Assembly: GCA_012960475.1 (NCBI GenBank)
Contig: DUBE01000055.1
Coordinates: 3,462-67,461, forward strand
Length of the DNA stretch: 64,000 nt
From: Planctomycetota bacterium
Lineage (GTDB): Bacteria; Planctomycetota; UBA1135; GCA-002686595
Direction: 5' to 3'
Shown: piece by piece, positions 52,937 to 59,728 of the stretch
How positions within the stretch are numbered: the first letter of the stretch is position 1
Layout: each line of letters begins with the position of its first letter
Made by a program: the position numbers and the translations under genes
Notes under the pieces: generated by a model
What the model saw: the letters and a program-made list of their open reading frames with translations, nothing else
The model's database searches: none
Told to the model about the DNA's origin: nothing

Positions 52937-53174
52937 GGGAGGGTTGAGCCAAGAAGAGGGGCAGGCCATGCGGCAATGCAGGGCATGAGCGACCATCGAG
53001 GTCGGGCAGCCGAAAGAACGAAAGCTGTTCTCCAGAGGGCGAATCTAGCTGTGTGCTGCCCCCATGGGTGTTGAATTCCGGTAATGCTCCCCCCCCCAGG
53101 TGGCAATCAGAGAGGGGCTCCGGCTGGTTCCTCCCCTGGCGGATTACCAGTCCTGGGCAGGCCCGCGGCGTCAG

Positions 53175-53180
53175 TATCTT
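53175..53180 (+). promoter_or_regulatory. -10-like TATCTT, 6 nt before start codon
   Basis: TATCTT, 6 nt, then ATG at 53187. It supports this start over the longer open frame from 53100. Confidence 0.42.
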
Positions 53181-53186
53181 GGATCC

Positions 53187-53579
53187 ATGACTTCAAGCCA
53201 AGTCCCCGCTCCCGGTGCCATTGAATGGTGCGACCTGACCGTGCCCGAGGCCTCTGAATTGCGCCCTTTCTGTGAGGCCGTTGTTGGCTGGGAGGTCACC
53301 GAACATCCCATGGGAGAGTACAGCGACTACTGTCTGGCGCGTCCTGGCGAAGAGAATCCGGTGGCAGGGCTCTGCCACGCCCGGGGTTCCAATCAGAACC
53401 TGCCCGCCCAGTGGCTGATCTATGTGCGCGTGACGGATGTCGAGTCCAGCGTGGCCCGCTGCTGCGAGCTCGGGGGAGAGGTCCTGGACGGGCCACGGCC
53501 CATGGGAGGGGATCTCTTCTGCGCCATTCGTGACCCCCAGGGGGCGGTCCTGGGGCTTGTTTCCAGCCTGAAGAAGTGA
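53187..53579 (+). CDS. VOC-family (glyoxalase/bleomycin-resistance-like) protein
   Basis: The 130-residue protein has the VOC fold of paired beta-alpha-beta-beta-beta modules: IEWCDLTVPEASELRPFCEAVVGWEV at the N-terminus, LIYVRVTDVESSVARCCELGGEVLDGPR in the second half, and FCAIRDPQGAVLGLVS at the end. It matches the small VOC proteins next to polymerases or esterases rather than a metal-dependent glyoxalase; of the usual metal ligands only a few are visible. It is followed 45 nt downstream by the arylsulfotransferase-type gene, with its own -10-like element. Confidence 0.82.
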   Translation: MTSSQVPAPGAIEWCDLTVPEASELRPFCEAVVGWEVTEHPMGEYSDYCLARPGEENPVAGLCHARGSNQNLPAQWLIYVRVTDVESSVARCCELGGEVLDGPRPMGGDLFCAIRDPQGAVLGLVSSLKK

Positions 53580-53611
53580 TGTGCCTTCGGACTCTCGTAA
53601 GCAGCCCAGTG

Positions 53612-53617
53612 TAGGCT
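53612..53617 (+). promoter_or_regulatory. -10-like TAGGCT, 7 nt before start codon
   Basis: TAGGCT, 7 nt, then ATG at 53625, with no Shine-Dalgarno. Confidence 0.42.
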
Positions 53618-53624
53618 GGACACC

Positions 53625-55340
53625 ATGATGTTCCCCCTGGTCTTGTTCCCCATCCTGGTTTGTCAAGAGCCCGCGCCACCTTCTGCCCCGCAAGCTCCGT
53701 CCATCCCGCGTCACGGCGTCGTGACCCACACCGATGAAGCCAGCGGGGGCTTGACCCTGTTCGCCCCTCTGCATTCGGGAACCACCTGGTTGATCAACAG
53801 TGAGGGGCGCGCAGTGCATTCCTGGGAGCGAAGCGATTCCCCGGGCAATTCTGTCTACTTGCTGGACAACGGAAACCTTTTGCGTTGCGAGAAATTTGAA
53901 TCGGACGCGTCTCTTCATGGGGGAGGAGAAGGGGGCCGCATTGTTGAACTCGATTGGGATGGCAACTTGCTTTGGGAGTACGAGTTGTGCACCGACAAGC
54001 AGCGTCTGCACCATGACATCGAGCCCCTGCCCAATGGCAACATTCTGGCGATCGTCTGGAGCGCCCGGTCCCGTCGGGACGTGGCTTTGGCGGGGCGCGA
54101 CCCCGAAGCCGTTGGAGAGGAGGGGCTATGGGTCGACAGCATCCTGGAACTCAAACCCACGCGACCCGAAGGTGCCGAGATTGTCTGGCAGTGGCACGCC
54201 TTCGACCACTTGATCCAGGATTTTGACGCTGAGCGCACCAATCACGGAGAGGTCGCAGCTCATCCTCGTCGCATCAACATCAATATCGGCACTCATGCTG
54301 CAGCCCAGCCAGAAACCGAAGATGAGAAGAAGGAGCGGCTTGAGCTGGAGAAGCATCTCAGGGCCATGGGCTATGCCGGAGGGGACGAGGACGATGACCC
54401 CGACGAGGGTCGTGCTCGGCGGCGCGCCGACTGGATGCATACCAACGCGATCTCCTACGAGCCGGAACTCGACTTGATTGCGATCTCGATCCGTTCCTTC
54501 AGCGAAGTCTGGGTTATCGACCATTCCACCAGCACCGAAGAAGCGGCCGGTTCTATTGGCGGTCGCCAAGGCGTCGGCGGCGATCTTGTCTGGCGAGTGG
54601 GCAATCCAGTTCAGTTCCATCAGGGTCGAGCCAGCGACCGCACCCTCTTCGGTCAACACGATGTGCGTTGGACCGAGGTGGGAGGGCAATCAGCCCTGTC
54701 GATCTTCAACAACGGTGAAGGTCGTCCGGAGGCCAAGTACTCCAGCGTGGAACTCCTCATTCTGCCGGTCGATGAAGAGGGCGTCTTCCAGGGTCTTACC
54801 GATAAGCATTTTGTCCCGGCCACTCAGCAAACCTCTTGGGCCATGCCGAAAAAGGAGGACCTTTACTCGGGTCATATCTCAGGCGCCCAAGTGCTTCCCA
54901 GCGGAGGCCTCTTGGTTTGCGACGGAGAGGGTGGCCGTTTGATCGAGACCAATTCGAAAGGCGATCTGGTCTGGGAATTCATCAGCCCCCTCGGCCGCAA
55001 GCCCGGTGAAGGTGCAGAGGATGGCCGCGGCCCTGGCGGTCGGCGCGGACCACGGTCCGGACCTCCCCGCCGGGGCCAACGCCCTGGGGGACCTCCTCGC
55101 GGACCCCGCGGTCAAGGACCTCCCCCCGGTGATGGTGGCCCTCGTCAACGCGGTGGCCGTGGTGGCCCCAGCAACGGCAACGCCATGTTCCGTGCGACCC
55201 GTTACCCCCTGGACCATCCCGCTCTTGAGGGGCGCGAGTTCACGCCTCGGGACCTGCCCAAAGAGGCGATTCCTCAGCCCCCGGGCCGGGGTGAACGCCC
55301 GGGGCCGCCTCCTGGCGAAAAGGTCGATGGTGCAGGCTAG
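53625..55340 (+). CDS. Secreted arylsulfotransferase-type (ASST) beta-propeller protein
   Basis: The 571-residue protein has a short signal peptide (FPLVLFPILVCQ). Six-bladed propeller motifs of the ASST family are evident: STWLINSEGRAVHSWERSDSPGNSVYLLDNGNLLR, GRIVELDWDGNLLWEYEL, LHHDIEPLPNGNILAIVW, and GGLLVCDGEGGRLIETNSKGDLVWEF. In planctomycetes these are usually secreted proteins that may transfer or bind sulfated aromatics; the catalytic His of enterobacterial ASST is not certain here. A disordered Gly/Pro/Arg-rich insert (residues about 460-530) interrupts the last blade. Stop overlaps the convergent fusion gene by 4 nt. Confidence 0.82.
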   Translation: MMFPLVLFPILVCQEPAPPSAPQAPSIPRHGVVTHTDEASGGLTLFAPLHSGTTWLINSEGRAVHSWERSDSPGNSVYLLDNGNLLRCEKFESDASLHGGGEGGRIVELDWDGNLLWEYELCTDKQRLHHDIEPLPNGNILAIVWSARSRRDVALAGRDPEAVGEEGLWVDSILELKPTRPEGAEIVWQWHAFDHLIQDFDAERTNHGEVAAHPRRININIGTHAAAQPETEDEKKERLELEKHLRAMGYAGGDEDDDPDEGRARRRADWMHTNAISYEPELDLIAISIRSFSEVWVIDHSTSTEEAAGSIGGRQGVGGDLVWRVGNPVQFHQGRASDRTLFGQHDVRWTEVGGQSALSIFNNGEGRPEAKYSSVELLILPVDEEGVFQGLTDKHFVPATQQTSWAMPKKEDLYSGHISGAQVLPSGGLLVCDGEGGRLIETNSKGDLVWEFISPLGRKPGEGAEDGRGPGGRRGPRSGPPRRGQRPGGPPRGPRGQGPPPGDGGPRQRGGRGGPSNGNAMFRATRYPLDHPALEGREFTPRDLPKEAIPQPPGRGERPGPPPGEKVDGAG

Positions 55341-57583
55341 CTCGGCTTGACCGCCAGATACTGATTCGGCCAGGGCAGGTCCTCATGCCCGTAGTGAATC
55401 GCCGCCTGCAGTGTGAGATGGGGATCGGCCAGGTGTGGACGGGCGAAGGCAACCAGGTCGGCTCGTTCCGCAGCCAGGATCGTGTTGGCGTGGTCATGCC
55501 CCAGGACCGCACCCACCGCGATGGTGGCAAGGCCGGTTTCGTTGCGCACGCGCTCCGCAAAGGGAGTTTGGTACATGCGGCCGTAGTCGGGTCTGGATTC
55601 GAGCACATTGCCTGCGCTGGAGAGATCGAGGGCATCGCAACCCCTTTGCTTGAGGGCGTGAGCGAATTGAATGGTCTCCTCGATGGTCTGACCTCTTTCT
55701 CCTATCCAGTCCGTGGCGGAAACACGCACGAGCAGGGGCTTGGAGGTGGGCCAGACCGCACGTACCGAATCAAAGATCTCCAAGGGAAGCCGCATGCGGT
55801 TTTCGTGATTGCCTCCGTATTCGTCATCTCGTTGGTTGACTGCCTTGGAAAGAAAGCTCGAGAGCAAGTAACCGTGGGCCATGTGCAATTCGAGCAGATC
55901 GAAGCCAGCGCTGAGGGCGCGGCCTGCAGCAGCGATGAACTGATCGCGCAACAGGTCCATGTCTTCGCGCTGTATGGCCTTGGGGGTAGGTCCTTCCGAG
56001 CGGAAGGGGGTCTTGGTGGGTCCGATTGTGGGCCAGGCTTGGTCGTTGGTGAGGGGTCGACCTCCTTCCCAGGGAAGGTTGCAGGAGGCCTTGCGCCCAG
56101 CGTGGCCGATTTGCAGACCAATGGCCGTTGATGAGTGCTCGTGGGCAAAGTCCACGATGCGTTTCCAGGCCTTGGCTTGCTCATCGTTCCAGATCCCCGT
56201 GCAGCCATGGGTGATGCGCCCATCGCGAGCAACCGCAGTAGCCTCGCACATCACCAGCGCTGCGCCGCCAACGCTGCGGGCGCCCAGGTGCACCAGATGC
56301 CAGTCGTTGGGCGTACCGTTCACGGCGGAGTACTGGCACATGGGGGAGACCATCACCCGGTTGTTGAGTCTCAGGGGTCCCAGGTCGAAGGGCGCAAACA
56401 TGGGCTCCGGGGCTCGCTGGCCGTTTTCCAGGGGCAGATCGCGGCTGGTCCAAAAGTCCTCGCGCACGCGGTCAATCAAATCCGGGTCACGCAGGGCTAA
56501 GTTCTCCCAAGTGATGCGCTTGGAGCGCGACATCAAGCTGAAGAGGAACGGCAGGGGATCAAGCTGTACATGGCGGTCCACATTTTCGAACCACTCAAGG
56601 CTCGTCTGGGCGGCCTTTTGCAGCTTGAGCGTATCCACCCGGTGTTCGTCTTCGTAGGCGGCCAGGGCTGCTGGGATATCGGTGGCGTCGTTGGCTTCGA
56701 GGGCCTTGATCAAGGAGATCGCGTCTTCCATGGCGAGCTTCGTGCCTGAGCCGATGGAGAAGTGCGCTGTGTGCGCCGCGTCGCCGATCAGCACGATGTT
56801 GCCGGTATGCCATCGCTCGCAGCGTACGGTGGGGAAAGTGCGCCACATGGAGCCATTCGTCAAGAGCTTGTGGCCGTCGAGGAAGTCGGCAAAGAGTTCC
56901 TGCATGCGCGTGGCGGTTTCCTCTTCAGTGCAGTCTTCCAGGCCAGCCCTGCGCCAGGTGTCTTCGTGGCACTCCACGATCCAGGTCGAGAGGTTCTTTT
57001 CGCCTTTCTCGAAGGGATAGGCGTGGACGCTGAAGACTCCATGTTGCGTAGGCAGAAAGATGAAGGTGAAAGCTTCCAATGGCCGGGTGGTTCCGAGCCA
57101 GGTGAACTTGCAATTCCGCCAGTCCATGCTCGGCTGAAGAACATCGGCGTGCAATTCTCGGATCGTGCTGTTGATGCCGTCGGCAGCGATGATCAGGTCG
57201 GCTTCGGGCAGTTGCGCTGGATCCACTTCGGTTTCGAAGCAAAGTTCGACCCCCAGGTCTTCGCAGCGGGCGTGCAGAATCTGCAGGAGGCGCTTGCGGC
57301 TCAAGCCACAGAATCCATGACCTGTTGAACGCACCCAGGTGTCCTTGTGCCAGGTGTCGATGTCGGTCCAGGTGGCGAAGGCGTCGGTGATCGCGGCATA
57401 GGATTCTGGGTCCGCTTCTTCGAAGGCCCCGAGGGTCTCGTCCGAAAAAACCACGCCCCAGCCAAAGGTGTCGTCGGCCCTATTGCGCTCGCTGACCCGG
57501 ATGTTGGCCTGGGGGAACTTTTTCTTGGCCAGGATCGCGGCGTAGAGGCCTCCGGGGCCACCGCCGATGCACTCGATTCTCAT
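55337..57583 (-). CDS. Bifunctional salicylyl-CoA 5-hydroxylase / NADH:flavin oxidoreductase
   Basis: The 748-residue protein from ATG 57583 joins two enzymes. The N-terminal about 385 residues are a group A flavin monooxygenase (MRIECIGGGPGGLYAAILAKK, GxGxxG FAD motif, then GNIVLIGDAAHTAHFSIGSG, the second FAD motif), closest to SdgC-type salicylyl-CoA 5-hydroxylase. From about 395 it is an Old Yellow Enzyme barrel (MFAPFDLGPLRLNNRVMVSPMCQYSA, QIGHAGRKA, ELHMAHGYLLSSFLSKAVNQR, FARPHLADP). The pair is known in proteobacteria in gentisate-type routes of aromatic degradation; here no CoA ligase or ring-cleavage gene is nearby. The open frame continues past the ATG, but only this start gives the intact FAD motif. 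Confidence 0.92.
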   Translation of the reverse strand: MRIECIGGGPGGLYAAILAKKKFPQANIRVSERNRADDTFGWGVVFSDETLGAFEEADPESYAAITDAFATWTDIDTWHKDTWVRSTGHGFCGLSRKRLLQILHARCEDLGVELCFETEVDPAQLPEADLIIAADGINSTIRELHADVLQPSMDWRNCKFTWLGTTRPLEAFTFIFLPTQHGVFSVHAYPFEKGEKNLSTWIVECHEDTWRRAGLEDCTEEETATRMQELFADFLDGHKLLTNGSMWRTFPTVRCERWHTGNIVLIGDAAHTAHFSIGSGTKLAMEDAISLIKALEANDATDIPAALAAYEDEHRVDTLKLQKAAQTSLEWFENVDRHVQLDPLPFLFSLMSRSKRITWENLALRDPDLIDRVREDFWTSRDLPLENGQRAPEPMFAPFDLGPLRLNNRVMVSPMCQYSAVNGTPNDWHLVHLGARSVGGAALVMCEATAVARDGRITHGCTGIWNDEQAKAWKRIVDFAHEHSSTAIGLQIGHAGRKASCNLPWEGGRPLTNDQAWPTIGPTKTPFRSEGPTPKAIQREDMDLLRDQFIAAAGRALSAGFDLLELHMAHGYLLSSFLSKAVNQRDDEYGGNHENRMRLPLEIFDSVRAVWPTSKPLLVRVSATDWIGERGQTIEETIQFAHALKQRGCDALDLSSAGNVLESRPDYGRMYQTPFAERVRNETGLATIAVGAVLGHDHANTILAAERADLVAFARPHLADPHLTLQAAIHYGHEDLPWPNQYLAVKPS

Positions 57584-57589
57584 GGCAGG

Positions 57590-57595
57590 AGCATA
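57590..57595 (-). promoter_or_regulatory. -10-like TATGCT, 6 nt before start codon
   Basis: Minus-strand TATGCT, 6 nt, then ATG at 57583. It supports this start and ends the transcribed region. Confidence 0.42.
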
Positions 57596-57664
57596 TCGGC
57601 AGGCCCGAGGCGGCTGGGCCAATCCTCGGGCTTGGGAGGAGCTTTCAGAGGTGTTCTCCCCGTG

Positions 57665-57695
57665 GCGGGCTGCTGGAGAGGGTCCCACAGCCCGC
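57665..57695 (+). promoter_or_regulatory. Stem-loop upstream of the HMA selenoprotein gene
   Basis: GCGGGCTG (57665-57672) pairs perfectly with CAGCCCGC (57688-57695), with a 15-nt loop between. A short T run follows 57703. It lies about 135 nt before the start of the HMA lipoprotein gene and may be a leader element or an upstream terminator. No known metal riboswitch is recognised. Confidence 0.3.
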
Positions 57696-57828
57696 TGCTG
57701 GCCTTTTACAGATCTGGTGCGAGCTCGATGCTGTCCAGACGGGGTCGAATGGGTTATTCCATGGGCGGGCTGACACCCCTTTTGACTCTCTTTGTCAGTC
57801 TGTTCCAACTCGAAAACACACCAGACCC

Positions 57829-58146
57829 ATGAAAAATGTACTTCTGCTGGCCATGCTCGCCGGCTCTTTCGGATTTGTTGCGTGCGGCACCTCCGATGAT
57901 TCCACCCCTCCCGTTGAGATCCCCAAAGCCAAGGGGGTTTCCTTCGAAATCTCAGGCATGACCTGAGGCACCAATTGCCCCCCGGCAGTGCGGTCTGCAC
58001 TTGCCACAGGTTTGGACGTGAACGAAGATTCGATCAGCATCGATTACGATGCCAAGATCGTCACCGTGGATTGCGATCCTCCCGTGACCATGGATGCCAT
58101 TGCCAAGGCTCTTGAGTCCAGCGCGAAATACGGCGTCGTGAACTAA
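57829..58146 (+). CDS. Candidate selenoprotein: HMA-domain lipoprotein with in-frame TGA (Sec46)
   Basis: Starting at ATG 57829 the frame reads through a TGA at 57964 and ends at tandem TAA TAA (58144), giving 105 residues. Residues 1-19 are a lipoprotein signal (VLLLAMLAGSFGFVAC). Residues about 36-104 form a heavy-metal-associated (HMA) beta-alpha-beta-beta-alpha-beta domain: KGVSFEISGMT, then the TGA, GTNCPPAVRSALA, then SISIDYDAKIVTVDC and AIAKALE. In HMA domains GMT is followed by the first metal-binding Cys; the TGA sits there, so I read Sec46, pairing with Cys50 as U-x-x-x-C. CxxxC versions are known in HMA proteins. Coding character continues without change after the TGA, and a SECIS-like hairpin follows. 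The alternative is a pseudogene or an error. It has no close operon partners. Confidence 0.8.
57984..58005 (+). promoter_or_regulatory. Candidate bacterial SECIS element
   Basis: GGCAGTGC (57984-57991) pairs with GCAC-T-TGCC (57997-58005), an 8-bp stem with one bulged T, closed by the loop GGTCT (57992-57996). It starts 17 nt after the TGA, and the loop G is 28 nt from the T of the TGA, inside the 16-37 nt range used for bacterial SECIS searches. The string GGTCTGCAC is the same as in the E. coli fdhF SECIS, from memory. Confidence 0.75.
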
Positions 58147-58172
58147 TAAGCTTCTCGTCTCTTTGCGAGTAC

Positions 58173-58211
58173 ACCAGGGCCCTTCAAGTTCTTGAGGGGC
58201 CCTGGTTTTTT
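58173..58211 (+). terminator. Strong intrinsic terminator of the HMA selenoprotein gene
   Basis: ACCAGGGCCCTTCAAG (58173-58188) pairs with CTTGAGGGGCCCTGGT (58191-58206), with a single G-T wobble and a tiny loop, followed by six T. It lies 27 nt after the stop and makes the HMA gene monocistronic. It also marks the far end of the convergent dinB unit. Confidence 0.9.
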
Positions 58212-58227
58212 AGTGTGCCCGTTTTCG

Positions 58228-59607
58228 TCATTGATTGAGAGATGGTGTGCGCAACACGAAACCATTTTGGTTCAGAGGGTGGCTGGTCAAGAGTGGCAGG
58301 CTGTCGCCGCGTAGCACGCGCCCGAACCCGTGGCGCTCGCGCAGCTCGTCGAGGGTGCGGTCCAGCACAGCCTGGCGGTCTCCGCGGCTTGCGCGGGAGT
58401 TTGTCTCGGATTCAGGGTGTTCTTCAGAATTGCCGAAGAGTTCTCCCTGATGGCCCGCACTCTTTTTCAAGAGCAACAGGCTGATTCCGATGCGTTTGAC
58501 CAGCGCCCGGTGCTGGGGAAGGCTGCGTAGCAGGATGCGGGCCTGGTCCAAGAGGGTGGCGGTGTCCTGGGTCGTGGGTCGCAGGCGTTTGCGGGCGGAT
58601 AGCCCCTTGGATTCTGGGTTTTGACGCTGTTGGGCGGGAGTACGCGTGTCCACATAGATCAGTCGGACCTCCAGGGAACCTGCACACAGACCATGGCTGC
58701 GCAATCGTCCCGCAGCTCGATCTATCAGCCAGGCCAGCATGGCTTCGATCTGTTCCCGGCGCCCTTCTTCTGGTTCAAAGGTACTGTCCCGACGAATCGA
58801 GCGTGGGGCTCGGCTGTGAAGATTGCCGTCCGCATCGATGCTGCATTCAGATTCCACCGGATCGGGGTCGAGGCCCCGGGCCCGGTCGTAGAGGGTCAGG
58901 CCCAGGACGCCAAAGGTGGTGAAGAGCACCTCGCGGGAAACCAGGGCCAACTGACCAATCGTCTGGATGTGAAAAGACTCCAGGCGGCGGCGGATCACAT
59001 GGCCGACCCCGGGCAGGTGCTTGATCGGCAGGTGGGCGAGGAAAGCGCACTCGTGGTGGGGCAGGACTTCGGCCACGCCTCCCGGCTTGCCCAGCTTGCC
59101 CGCCATGCGCGCCATGAGTTTGCTCGTGCCGATGCCAATGGTGACCGGCATGGCGGTTTGGGCGAAGATGGATTGCTTGAGCTCGACCGCTACTTCAAAG
59201 GCGGGACCCAGAAGGCGCCCGCTGCCGGTCAGGTCGATGAAGAAATCGTCGATGGAAGCGATCTGCACCCGGGGCGAGATCTGCAGCAGAATGCGCGCGA
59301 TGTGGCTGCGCTTTGCATTGGCGGCTTGGGAGTCTCCGGGTAGAAAAATTGCCCGGGGGCAGAGGCGTGCGGCTTCCTTTGAGCGCATGCCTGCGTGCAC
59401 TCCCTCAGCGCGTGCTTCGTAGGAGCAGGACATGACCAGATTGCGGGAGGTGGGGGCTCCGCCCACGATCACCGGCTTGCCGCGCAACTTTGGTTGCCGG
59501 GCTTGTTCCACCGAAGCCAAGAAGGCATCCACATCCAGATGCAGGATGCGACGGGTATGGGCTGCGAGGCGCAGGTCGCGGTGGGGGGCTGGGGCAGGTG
59601 AGGGCAC
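58228..59607 (-). CDS. dinB: Y-family DNA polymerase IV-like (DinB)
   Basis: I chose the GTG at 59607, which lies close to the family N-terminus (RILHLDVDAFLASVE) and has AGGG about 9 nt upstream; the 27 codons before it look non-coding. The 459-residue protein has the palm metal site Asp25 (HLDVDAF), Tyr/Arg block SCSYEAR, GMRSKEA, the second catalytic site SIDDFFIDLTG, and the HhH thumb (HLPGVGHVIRRRLESF) and little finger. In the catalytic pair the usual D-E is D-D (Asp120-Asp121). The C-terminus after about 340 is long and hydrophilic. It performs translesion synthesis. A near-match to a LexA-type box lies just upstream. Confidence 0.88.
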   Translation of the reverse strand: MPSPAPAPHRDLRLAAHTRRILHLDVDAFLASVEQARQPKLRGKPVIVGGAPTSRNLVMSCSYEARAEGVHAGMRSKEAARLCPRAIFLPGDSQAANAKRSHIARILLQISPRVQIASIDDFFIDLTGSGRLLGPAFEVAVELKQSIFAQTAMPVTIGIGTSKLMARMAGKLGKPGGVAEVLPHHECAFLAHLPIKHLPGVGHVIRRRLESFHIQTIGQLALVSREVLFTTFGVLGLTLYDRARGLDPDPVESECSIDADGNLHSRAPRSIRRDSTFEPEEGRREQIEAMLAWLIDRAAGRLRSHGLCAGSLEVRLIYVDTRTPAQQRQNPESKGLSARKRLRPTTQDTATLLDQARILLRSLPQHRALVKRIGISLLLLKKSAGHQGELFGNSEEHPESETNSRASRGDRQAVLDRTLDELRERHGFGRVLRGDSLPLLTSHPLNQNGFVLRTPSLNQ

Positions 59608-59614
59608 AGGCAGA

Positions 59615-59620
59615 ACCCTA
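59615..59620 (-). promoter_or_regulatory. -10-like TAGGGT, 7 nt before dinB start
   Basis: Minus-strand TAGGGT, 7 nt, then GTG at 59607. It also supplies the AGGG that could act as a weak ribosome-binding site. Confidence 0.42.
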
Positions 59621-59629
59621 ACAGATACC

Positions 59630-59641
59630 GAACATGTGTGC
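59630..59641 (-). promoter_or_regulatory. Near-match to a GAAC-N4-GTTC LexA-type box
   Basis: GAAC ATGT GTGC on the plus strand matches the Gram-positive LexA consensus at seven of eight fixed positions. It is 22 nt before the dinB start, beside the -10 element, where a repressor would act. The LexA motif of this lineage is unknown to me. Confidence 0.22.
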
Positions 59642-59728
59642 CAGCCCCCTGCCCTCGGGATGAGGCTTTCCTTTACACTCGATGGCATCCCTTCAGCTTG
59701 ATTTTCAGGGCGGGGGAGGCGCCCATCG

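Noticed and set aside
57829-57966. HMA gene as a short ORF ending at TGA or as a pseudogene
   Set aside because: A 45-residue product would lack the metal site. Coding pattern, HMA secondary structure and tandem stop codons continue in the same frame, and the TGA falls exactly on the expected Cys with a SECIS-like hairpin behind it.
57795-58040. Minus-strand 81-codon frame across the HMA gene, and the extension of the fusion-gene frame up to 58000
   Set aside because: Both are shadows. The plus-strand frame here has clear lipoprotein and HMA features, and the fusion protein needs its FAD motif at the very N-terminus (ATG 57583).
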